Made by a program: the position numbers and the translations under genes
Notes under the pieces: generated by a model
Told to the model about the DNA's origin: nothing
The model's database searches: none
What the model saw: only the letters and a program-made list of their open reading frames with translations
NCBI GenBank assembly: GCA_024680755.1
Contig: JAILBT010000006.1
Location: 1 to 64,000 of the forward strand
Length of the DNA stretch: 64,000 nt
Reading direction: 5' to 3'
Origin: Prevotella sp.
GTDB taxonomy: Bacteria; Bacteroidota; Bacteroidia; Bacteroidales; Bacteroidaceae
Shown: positions 40,601-50,400 of the stretch, in pieces
Position numbering within the stretch: the stretch's first letter is position 1
Layout: every line of letters starts with the position of its first letter

Positions 40601-41347
40601 ATCTCAGAATTTCCCATCACGTGGAACAATTACCTGTATCTGACCACAAACGCCAGCAATGGCCTGGGCGTGGGCTACACCTTCGACTACATACTCTATG
40701 CCGGTGGTACCGGCACGGGCGTGGCACGCTTCTACAACAAGTTTGCACGCTTCTCGCTCGCCACGACGGGCAACGTCACCAACACCCTACTGGGCTGCAC
40801 CGTTTTAGGCGATTTCTATGGCGCAGGCTGCCAGGGCAAAGTGAGCGGCACCGTCACCACCACCCTGACCGACTGCGCCGTCAACGGCAATGCCTACGGC
40901 GGTGGCTATAAGGCAACGAACAACAAGCTCAACGTCTATCCCAACACACAGCCTGCCTATTCAAGCTACTACAAAGAGATGGGCCTGTTCTCCGATTTCG
41001 GCACAGTGACGCCCGAAGAGTGGGAATGGGTGCAGGGCGCCTTGGACGGAAAGGACGAGGCCAACCACAAGCTCACCACCAACGTTGACCTTACCACCCT
41101 TGGCAACGTCACCGGTGCCATCTCGCTCACCATTGACGGCGACAGCGAGATAGGCACACCGGGCGACCCCGCGACGGGCAACGTCTTTGGCGGCGGCAAT
41201 GAGAGCCGTTCGCTCAGCAACGCCACCGTCAGACTTCAAGGCAACACACTCGTGCGGGGCAACGTCTATGGCGGAGGCAACAAGGCCGACGTAGAGGGCA
41301 GCTCAAAGGTAGAGATACCGGCTGCGCCCAGCGGCTCGGGAGACTGA
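34604..41347 (+). CDS. Giant mosaic lectin-like/Ig-like/GLUG surface protein (2247 aa)
   Basis: A signal peptide (about residues 1-30, ending LRAQ) precedes a modular exported protein. Five beta-trefoil (ricin B-like) modules of about 150 residues lie near 32-196, 280-426, 436-596, 679-836 and 855-1006, each closing with a Trp block (SRWIF, VQWKL, HKWII, SRWRF, AQWMF). Chitobiase C-terminal-like modules (IYYTTDGTDPTTS, ATIYYTTNGDTPTTAS) lie near 199-276, 600-674, 1009-1083 and 1089-1160. Residues 1165-1360 are GLUG-like (GGLVGHIAEGS, VVNCYSYANVSG). Residues about 1920-2247 carry the same VYGGGN repeat as both neighbours. Trefoils suggest glycan binding; the shared repeat suggests the three giants interact or derive from one another. 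No C-terminal sorting domain is visible. Confidence 0.8.
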   Translation: MSQVDTKGYILRHAIMLTFALTTAPLCLRAQEPVENGEYYLIQNENNDKMYYLLPASHQFWQGNTATPYLRTAMTARETSVFRIERDDHDDKTCYRFTHAVTGKYIVWQGAVSKDDNAVIHLETIADLNSYANRDNLRFRLIKSTNNNYAIVHYGLKEGIGENNSWNPFGTNDHTTRGRIGIWKSSDDASSRWIFVKTTAPVTVSYNNGGSPTFTATCTDGAATIYYTTDGTDPTTSDTRTAYSGAVSASGVALFRATAVKAGCQSVSYDAFNPDIRFLFEHVQSPGFYILPHSDGSKLNVNSLARPSAAWTLEDAGTLDGIQYFYLHLADASVNKYLHYAGGNGGALTLKATNDGSNNYKFRFDYDSNSGTYHICPMVNPSNMLRKNTNDDGTKTLYTMAETDVSKMHQARQSTDVQWKLLPMTSLPVAPPFDLSDNTSTHAYRIKNAAYTSYCLIPPRGPVGNIQYATALNNSENYTIWLFKDAGSDQWLRYYYIVNAFTGQYLYYREAVSSGEKERAFNTKPHTGSETGEEEDRFQFAVANTVAPANSYYLTPKLMRYENDGVNYRLIRRDGGNPLKLNTQRSDNAHKWIIDDAGLVAPPVITMRASDNKVEFTCATPGVTYYYETGNTTPTTSSTAYTEPFDIGTNVTTIKAIAVKDGVSSVVTTFAVSVFTGSSYQFRIYNNESSYFFVTSLGNTETEGARVTTTNLPEADISWHVMDGGIVDGVQYYHFVSDNDGSYMACDNDKICMKSAETFAAATGNDVNKYRFRITRSVTDTGADATGFMILPFPKPASGFRKVSHDNTDPIVLSASDKPEQLYNDQSRWRFAAMAKPYSMSYLTALDASLVTGATDCPKPFLVQNKGNSSSFLTPDETTGNPADAVADGSYQEWYIVHAGNDSWSRYYYLRNCATDEYLSFSGTAGQDNVNGFTTVTTGSPTDACKFMIVKTANHNGGTSYNIVPKALKNLRNQARISMHTGGSHLSCGNSRNNANAQWMFVSTIFLFAPPVITKDEETSTITITAEAGATIRYAGYDVPSDEPELTPSSGGSVYSAPFTSTHLYYKAIAYRCTDESDVSDPTIFGRTASPVITYDYSTELVTIECATAGATIYYTTNGDTPTTASTQYTAPFTLSRDNPVVIKAIAVFHNEESDVAIFNQMPILVVSSDDITDMTAYYLLSPSFTASEPIGSEASPFMGTIDGDFNDITLSCPLVAYAEDATIKNVVVASATVSGSGNIGALVCEAAGTTHIYNCGVLSPYDASTQQFTSTSTVSSSNAAAGGLVGHIAEGSQVRVVNCYSYANVSGSTHAAGIVGNNEGTVGLVRIANCMMYGKLTGGTVKSPVYAGNHISNVQNYSEYNYWRYRAYTTDETPYTAYNDQLAIADDRWLTRFPFYRHIQNTHRELAAFFLFGNPARPQAPSADKVAEIGHWVLKPNVAPYPIIEEWKTNTAKTTVDINANLPNTKARYAGKKLDDITGDMVYRGDGTQVTSMGSGGMLTVNYTINDGTTNISGSVSLPITDMDTLRYDYTWGKVVLPFANEFSDWRDRANPDYSKVITGWKITSVTGGTAGALDANYNFADRDCTAKDIYHATNNPYVFAQGGNYIVPYGVTSISVEANFAKAFYLSDGRADFGYDASYKNQVNLGWSVSPSYHGQTVYTSLVSLVSVLSEASNPNQQAIVLVGNYHYNQGTIGGTVFATNKAVTIMSVDDDNNQEPDYGWYSFHSNANRSKVAPMRFDFVPNIGMGMATRVTGSTPNPSIGIWHLLGWFETTETALCHMNECEINSGVFNADDNGHGNNRWVINSGFFKQIIRGFEKADNKLSYVQIGGNAYVEQYYPSDHITKNLVTKLRPTIVTGGEIEDCFMTGNHGSAEGSNIQFWCAGGKIHKYLSAFTTNPTTANVNVTAKVDHALISRFFGGGTSASARITGNINVTMNNSKVDFYCGGPEFGDMSSGKAVTTTAKGTTFGEYYGAGFGGTSLTTIYKVEQSDFAFPSAISEFPITWNNYLYLTTNASNGLGVGYTFDYILYAGGTGTGVARFYNKFARFSLATTGNVTNTLLGCTVLGDFYGAGCQGKVSGTVTTTLTDCAVNGNAYGGGYKATNNKLNVYPNTQPAYSSYYKEMGLFSDFGTVTPEEWEWVQGALDGKDEANHKLTTNVDLTTLGNVTGAISLTIDGDSEIGTPGDPATGNVFGGGNESRSLSNATVRLQGNTLVRGNVYGGGNKADVEGSSKVEIPAAPSGSGD

Positions 41348-41409
41348 AACGCCCTCTCCACCCCGCCCACCATACCCGCAACCCCCACCCCACCAACATA
41401 TCACCATTT

Positions 41410-44400
41410 ATGACTCGAAACAGATTCAGACAAAGATACATCACGCACACATACCTACCCACTCTGCTGCTTACGGCGGCAACACTGAGCATCGCGCCTG
41501 CCCGGGCGCAGCAGGAATCCACCGGCGTTCGCGTCATGGGCAACGTCTTTGGAGCAGGCAAGGGACTTGACAACGATGCCAACGCGGCCAAGGTGCATGT
41601 AGGCTCGACGGTAAGCATCGCCAGCGGCCATGTCTATGGCCACGTCTATGGCGGCGGCGAGATGTCGAGCGTGGGCAACCCTGAAGAGACTCAGGGAGAA
41701 AAGACCGAAGAGAACCCCTTCGGCTATGCCACGGGCACAGCCCGAGTGACGATAGACGGCACGGCGCAGATCGGCACCGACAGCAACTGTATGGGCGAAC
41801 ATGCCACGGGCGGATATGTCTATGGCTCAGGCCTGGGCAAGGCCGGCTCTGTCTATTCAGACCGGACATACGTGAAGAACACCATCGTGACCATCGGCGG
41901 AACGGCCAAGGTGCGCGGCTCGGTGTTCGGCTCGGGCGAGAACGGCCACGTCAGGCACGACACCCGGGTGAACATTCAGGACGACTGCGAGATTGGCACC
42001 GAGCTGACCACATACACCGTCACACACACCGAGACCAACGAGCAGGGCGAGGAGGTGCAAGTCACAGAGACCATCAACGAGCACGAAGTCGATGCCGACG
42101 GCCAGGGTGCCATCATTTACCGCGGAAACGTCTATGGCGGAGGCCGCGGCGTGGATCACACCGTGGGCGACGGCACCCACTACAGCCTCTCCGCCGGACG
42201 CGTCTATGGCAATACAGAGGTGAACATCACCGGCGGCAAAGTCTTTCACGACGTGTTCGGCGGAGGCTCGCTGGCCACCGTCGGCACGGCCACCTACGAC
42301 GACAACAACAACATCACAGCCTACACAGCCGGCACAGGCAAGGCCACGGTCAACATCAGCGGCGGCATCGTGGGCTACTCGCTCAACACGGCCACCTGGG
42401 GCCGCAACTGCGGCTTCGTCTATGGCGGCTGCCGCGGTCTGGCCGCGCGGCTTACCGACGACGCCGTGCACATGGCCTACGTCCACGACACCGAGGTGAC
42501 CATCAGCGGCACGGCCATGATCAAGGGCTCGGTGTTCGGCGGCGGTGCCAACGGCCATGTGCAGCACGACACCCACGTCAACATCAGCGGCGGAAACATA
42601 GGCGAGCCTCTGACCGACGACGAAGCCTTCTTCGATGCTCACGGCCTGGCCGCAACGCCCATCTTCCGCGGCAACGTCTATGCCGGCGGGCGCGGTGTGG
42701 ACCACTATGGCGACGGCGACGAGGACCTGAGCCTGACAGCCGGCCGCGTCTTCGGCAACGCCTCGCTCACGATGACCGGCGGCCATGTGTGGCACAACAT
42801 CTACGGCGCTGGCTCGATGGCCTCGGTGGGCACGGTGGAGCGCGACGACAACAACAACATCGACTTCCTCAACGGGACATGGGACCCCAACACCGGCCAC
42901 ATCACCATCGACATCAGCGGCGGCATCGTGGGCGACAACACCCTAACGGGCGGCACCATCTCTGAGGGCATCACAGCCACGAAAGACCACCCGGGCCGCA
43001 ACAACGGCCGCGTGTATGGTGCAGGCCGCGGCGTGTCGGCAGGCCGTTCCAGCCGTATGGCCGCCATGCAATATGTCTATGACACAGAGGTGAACATCAG
43101 CGGCACGGCCTATATATACGGCGCGGTGTTCGGCGGCGGCGAGAACGGCCATGTGCGCTACGACACCCATGTCAACATCAACGGCGGCGTGATAGGCTGG
43201 CCCCTCACGGCCGACGAGTGTCACTACAACGCCGACGGCACCGCCACCAACCCCTGGCGCGGCCATGTCTATGGAGGCGGCCGCGGCGTCGATCCGATGT
43301 TCCACGACTATGCTGCCGGTCACAGCTTCACGGCAGGACGCGTCTATGGCAACACCAACATCACGATGACCGGCGGACTGGTACGCCGGGCCATATATGG
43401 CGGCGGACTGCTGGCCTCGGTAGGCAACTACACGATGGAGGATGCCGACCAGCCTGATGTCAACATCGACGAGGACGACATCCAGGACTGGCACTTCGAT
43501 GAGAGCCTTGACGAGAACGGACAGCCCAAGAACAAGAACGGCGTGGCCACCATCACCATCAGCGGCGGCTACATAGGCAATGTCAACACCGATGGCACGA
43601 TGATAGCCGGCACAGCCCTGACAGGAACCGACAAGCCCGGCCGGCCCGGCTACAACAACGGCCATGTCTATGGCTCGGGCTGCGGCATGGTGGCCGATGC
43701 CCTGGAGCACGACGAGCAGTATTCCCAGATGGGATATGTCTATCGCTCGGTGGTAACAATCGACGCTCCGGCAGAACCCGACAGCGTGCCGCACATACGC
43801 GGCTCGGTGTTCGGCTCGGGCGAGAATGGCCATGTGTGGGAAAACACCCACGTCACCATCAACGGCGGCATCATCGGAGCCGACTACGACGAGGCCCTGG
43901 ACACCGACCAGCACCGCTTCCTGGGCAACGTCTATGGCTCGGGCCGCGGCGTGGACCACACCGAAGAGTCAACAGCCCAGCTGACACACATCAGCCGCTC
44001 GGCCGGCAAGGTGGCCGGCAACACCAACATCACCATCAACGGCGGCGAGATATGGAACGACATCTATGGCGGCGGCTCGATGGCCTCTGTGGGCGACCCC
44101 GACGAGAACCTTAACGACGGCCATCACGCCGACGGGCAATACCACACCGGCCTGGCTACCGTCGTCGTGCAAGGCACATCGGTGGTACACGGCTCTGTCT
44201 ATGGCTCGGGCCGAGGCATCGCCAGCACCAATCCTGACTATCAGCAGGCTGCCTTCATCAAGAACAGCGACGTGCAGATCCTGGGCAGCGCACATATATA
44301 TAATAATGTGTATGGCGGCGGCAATGCCGGCCACGTGCGCAAGAACACCAAGGTGACCATCGGCGCTGCCACCGGCGAGCAGCAGCCCACCATCGACGGC

Positions 44401-47400
44401 AGCGTCTATGGCGGCGGTGCCGGCTCGACGGTGTCGGCCTCGGCCGGCGCGGTAAACCACAACGTAGAGGTGAACATCCTGGGTGGCACGATAGAGAAGA
44501 ATGTCTATGGCGGCGGTGCCGTGGCCAACAGCAACCTGCACGACCAGGACAACACAGCCACCGACAACGCCGACTGCAAGGAGCAGTGTACCACGACCGT
44601 CAACCTGTTGGGCGGACTCATCAAGGGCGATGCCTACGGCGGCGGCGAGGGAGTGTGGAACACCGCCAACGGCGATGCCGTCGTCTTCGGCGACATCAGC
44701 GTGGTGCTCGACGGCACGCGCTTCAACATCACGCGCCAGGACACCGACGAGGACAGCACCGAAGCGCAGACCGACTCTGACGGCAATCCCGTGCTCGACG
44801 ACGACTCGCAGCCCGTGATGAAGAAGGTGCAGGTGGTGAAGAGCGGCCGTGTCTTCGGCGCGAACAACCTGAATGGCTCGCCGCGCGGCAACGTGACCGT
44901 CACCGTGGAGCGCACCGAAGAGGGCAACACGCCGCGCACGGCTGCCGACACAGACGACAGCAGCCGGGCCAGCCGCAGCGCCGACGTGCCACACACATAC
45001 GAGGTGGCGGCCGTCTATGGCGGCGGCAACCTGGCATCGTTCACCACGGCGGGCCGGACGGCCAGCGTCGTCATCAACAACTGCGACGTCAGCATACGCG
45101 AGGTCTATGGCGGCGGCAATGCTGCCGACGTGCCGGCCACAAGCGTCACCGTGAACGGTGCATGGGAGATAGAGACCGTCTTCGGCGGAGGCAACGGCAA
45201 CGACAAGTACACCACCGACGGCGGCACCACATGGGCGCTGAACCCAGGAGCCAACGTGGGCGGCAACGCCACCACCCTGCTCAACGGCGGATACATACAC
45301 GAGGGCTACGGCGGCAGCAACAAGAAAGGCACCATCACGGGCGAGGTGTCTATCACGGCTGGCTCAAACGCATCATGTCCACTGGAGGTGGGCAAGATTG
45401 TGGGGGCCGGCAAGAGCGCCGACATCGAGGGCGACGTCATTCTCGTCATGGGCTGTATGCCAGAGACAAAGATACCCGTGGTGTTTGCCGGTGCCAACAA
45501 TGCCAACGTATATGGCGACGTGGAGCTGACCGTCACCTCGGGCAACTTCGGGCAGGTGTTCGCCGGCAACAACGAGGGCGGACACATCTACGGCCACATC
45601 AAGCTCAACGTGGAGGAGACCAGCTGTATCCCGCTGAACATCGACGAGCTGTATGCCTGTGGCAACCTGGCCGCATACTCGGCATACGGATATGATGCCA
45701 CCGACGGCCACCCGCTGACCCAGGCCGAATATGACGCCCTGAACACAGCCTACGCCACGGCCCTGGCCGCATGGAACGAGCTGACGCCCGAGCAACAGGC
45801 CGCAGGCACGGCTCCCGTGGCTCCCCGGCGCTATGCCGACCCCGAGGTGAACGTCATCTCGTGCACCAGCATAGGTCAGGTCTATGGCGGCGGCTATGGT
45901 GCCACGGCCGTGGTCTATGCCAATCCGACGGTCAACATCAACATGCTGCCCGGCGACCACGCCGCCAGCATCGACCGCGACGGCGACGGGGCCGATGGCA
46001 ACGCCCACGCCCTGGGCACCATCGGCGAGGTGTATGGCGGCGGCAATGCAGCCGACCTGTATGGCAACACCACCGTCAACATAGGCACCGCACAGACCGT
46101 CACACTGCACTCGCGTAAGGACGACCATGACAACTACACCGAAACGACCGAGACCGTCGAGGGCGCGCGCATAGTGGGCCGCGTCTTTGGCGGCGGCAAC
46201 CTGGCCGCGGTGCATGGCAACACCGAGGTGAACATCTGCGCCGTCAGACAGACCGTAGGCGACGAAGAGCTCATTCAGGGCGTGGACTATACGGACACCG
46301 ATGCCGAGGGTGTCAGCATCAACGTTGTCACGTCTGAAGAGGAGACCACCGGCATGGTCTTCGGCGGCGGCAACCAGGCCGACGTGACAGGCAACACGGC
46401 GGTCAACATGGCCGGCGGATTTGTTTACAACCGTATCTACGGCGGCGGCAACATCGGCTCAATAGGCACCATCACGTCGCGCACAGCCCCCGAGAGCAGC
46501 CACACACATACAGGTGACGAGGCCTGCGTGGGCGGCAAGCCCGACACCTTTGCCACGGGCACAGGCACATGCACCGTCAACGTCCTGGGCGGACAGGTGG
46601 GGCCCACGGGGCTCGTCATGCCCCAGGACTATGGCTATGTGTTCGGCGCCAGCCGCGGCATGGTGGAGAACCCCGCCGTCGATCCCGACATCGACTTCCG
46701 CACGTATGTCTCTGACACCCATGTGACCATAGGCGGCACGGCCTTCATCACTGGCGGCGTCTATGGCGGCAGCGAGAACGGCCGTGTGCGCCACGACACC
46801 CATGTGGTCATCGCCGGCGGACAGGTGGGCTGCGGCAAGAACGCCACCGAGCCCTACGACGAGTCGGTCTTCAGCTCGAACCTGCCCCCACGGAAGGCCG
46901 GCGGCGGCGAGGACGAGTATGATGACTTGGAGTGTGCCAGCTGGCCCTACGGCAAAGTTGTCACCAAGGCCGGCAAGGAAGTGACACTGTACCTGCCCTA
47001 CGACCCCGAGGCCACGGCAGGCGACGACAGCGACGATGCCGACCCGTCGGGCAGCGACGGCCACACCTTCTATGGCAACGTGTTCGGCGGCGGCTCGGGC
47101 TTCTTCCCCTACGAGCTGAAGGACGCCAATGGCGCCGTGACAGGCCACGAGTGGCTCGAGTCGGCCGGGCTGGTCGAGGGCGACACATACGTCAACATCA
47201 CGGGCGGACACATCCTGACAAGCGTCTATGGCGGCAACGAGCTGACCGACGTCACCGGCACCTGCCACGTCACGATGACGGGCGGCACCCTGGGCGTGCC
47301 CCGCACGCTCGGGCAGATAGCGGCCCACCCCGTGACATGCTATCTCTTCGGTGCAGGCAAGGGCGACCAGCGCGTACACTTCAACCAGCGCACCAACGTG

Positions 47401-50400
47401 GGCACCGTCGAGGTGGAGGTGTCGGGCACGGCCCGTATCTTCGGCTCGGTGTTCGGCGGCGGCGAAGACGGCCATGTGCTGGGCAACACCCGCGTGACGA
47501 TAGGCAATCCCAACAACGAGAACAGCCCCTACATCGGCAACTGGGGCACCAGCTATGTCGATGGCAACATCTTCGGCGGCGGCCGCGGCTTCGGCGGCGA
47601 TGCCTTGACCGCCGGCGTGGTCAGCGGCAACGTGCACATCGACATCCGGGGCGGCCACATGCTCGGCTCCATCTATGGCGGCGGACGCCTGGGCTCGGTG
47701 GGGACATACCTCGTCCCACCCGCCGACGGCCGCTACGGCACCTTCATTCCCGAAGGCAAAGAGCAGAACCTGCACGGCGACGATGTCAATGCCCCTGGCA
47801 CGACCCACGGCCACATCACCATTGCCATCAGCGGCGGCACCATTGGCAACGACCACGAATACCTCCTCCCCAAGGCCGGCGACCTCACCCCGGCGAAAGC
47901 CGTCAGCACATGGACGGAGGCCGACTGGACAGCCTGGAAGCAACGGAAGAACATACCCAACACCCTCTTTGGCACAGACGGCAGGCTGGCACACACCAAG
48001 GGCGGCAACGTCTTTGCCGGAGCCATGGGCCGACTGTACAACCTGGACGGCAAGTCTGCGCTGGACCACTGGCCCGACATGGCCCGGGCACGCAGCACGC
48101 AGCTGACCGTCATCGGCGGCACTATCAAGAGCTGCGTCTATGGCGGTGCCGAGCTGGGCACGGTGGGCGAGGTGGTCAGCCATACCGACGGCGAGACCGT
48201 CACGCAGGAGCTCGTAGGTGGCACCGACATCACCATCACGGGCGGCACCATAGGCACCGTGATAGAGGATGAGAACAGCGTGCCTCAGTACACCTTCGGC
48301 AGCGTGTTCGGCGGCGGCTACGGCAGCACCATCGAGAAGCTGATGACCAACAACGGCACCGTCGAGACCAGCCCGAAGTTCACGGCCGGCCTGCTTCACG
48401 CTGGCACGACGGTGAGCCTGCAGGGCGGCATCGTCCGCGCCAGCGTCTATGGCGGCGGCGAGGTGGCCAGCGTCGAGGGCAGCTCCAGCGTGACCGTGGG
48501 CGGCACGGCAGAGGTTGGCCACGACAGGTGGGTGTCGGGCGATGTCGTGCGCTACTTCGGCGGTGCCACCATGGGCAACGTCTATGGCGGCGGCAGCGGC
48601 CACCGCAACATCGTGCGCTGCGGAAAGATATTCAGGAATGCCACCGTCAACATCACCGGCGGCAAGATATACCACAACGTCTATGGCGGCGGCGCGTTCG
48701 GCACGGTGGGCGACTTCAGCTACGACACCCGTATCGACCCCGAGTACGGCACGCCGAAGGTCTATGGCGTGACTGGCCTTAACACCGTGGACACGGGCAC
48801 GGCCACCGTCAACATCACCGGTGGCATCATCGGCACCGACGGCAACGAGAACGGCATAGTGTTCGGCTCGTCGCGCGGCGAGGTCGATGGCAATGCCGAG
48901 CGCGACGACTATGGTGCCTACACCTACGACACGCACGTCACCATCGGCACGCGCGACGACGAGACGGCCGGCCCCGTCGTCCGGGGTTCTGTCTATGGCA
49001 GCGGCGAGAACGGCCACACGTTCAACAACACGGTGGTCAACATTCACAGCGGCATCGTGGGCATCGACGATGACGCGGGCGATGCCGACGTGACCACGCG
49101 CGGCAACGTCTATGGCGGCGGCTGCGGCACCGACACCTACACCGCCGACGGCAAGAAGCTCTACAATCCCGAGGCCGGCATCGTGCGCGGCAACGCCACC
49201 GTCAACGTCACCGGCGGCCGCGTGGTGCGCACCGTCTATGGCGGTGGCGCTATGGGCTCGGTGGGCACATTCAACAAGGCCAATGCCGAATATCATGAAG
49301 CCCACCCCGACGTGGCTGTGGGCACACCCTACGAGTGCACGTCGGGCGGACTGTGCACGGTCAACATCAGCGGCGGCAGGATAGGCCCCAACGTGATGCA
49401 GATGCCCAACAGTTACGGCCACGTGTTCGGGGCTGGACGCGGCCAGATGCACGACCCTGCCGAATACGTCAATCTCGAGACCTCGGGCTTTGTCAATGCC
49501 ACCGAGGTCACCATCAGCGGCACCGCCTTTGTCAAGGGCAGCGTCTATGGCGGCAGCGAGAGCGGCCATGTGCTGGGCGACACATGGGTGAAGATACAGG
49601 GCGGACAGGTGGGCTGCGGCAGCAACACCACCGAGCCCTACGACGAGACGCTGTGGACCGCCGATGCCGACCCGTCGCTCTTTGCCGAGTGTGTGAGCTG
49701 GCCATACGAGCCGCCCTACGCTCCCTACGACAAGTTTGCCTTGGCCGACGGCAACTATCCCGCCGGCGCTGCTCACGAGAACGCCGATCATGGCAGCCGC
49801 ACGGCCACCGACGGCCACACCTTCTACGGCAACGTGTTCGGCGGCGGCTCGGGCTCGACACCCTACGCCCCCGGCGCATGGCTTCCCTCGGCCGGCTGGG
49901 TCAAGGGCAACACGCGGGTGGACGTATGCGGCGGCCATGTGCTGACATCGGTCTATGGCGGCTGCGAGATGTCGAACGTGGGCACCGGCATCAGCGGCGA
50001 CGGCGGCAAGGCCACGGTCCGGATGAGCGGCGGCACCATCGGCGTGCCACGCACCCTGGAGCAGATCATCGCCCACCCCGTCACATGCTACCTCTTCGGC
50101 TCGGGCAAGGGCGACCAGCGCATCTTCTTCAACAAGGAGACCAACGTCAAGGATGTGGACGTGGAGATCTCGGGCGGCATCATCTACGGCTCGGTCTTTG
50201 GCGGTGGCGAAGACGGCCATGTGCTGCGCGACGTCAACATGACCATCAAGGCCCCCGACGACCCCGAGAAGCCCGCTCCACACATAGGCACCCTGGGCAC
50301 CAGCTATGTCGATGGCAATGTCTTTGGCGGCGGGCGCGGCTTCAGCGGCGAGGCCCTCACGGCGGGCAACGTTGGCGGCTGCGTCACACTGAACATCGCC

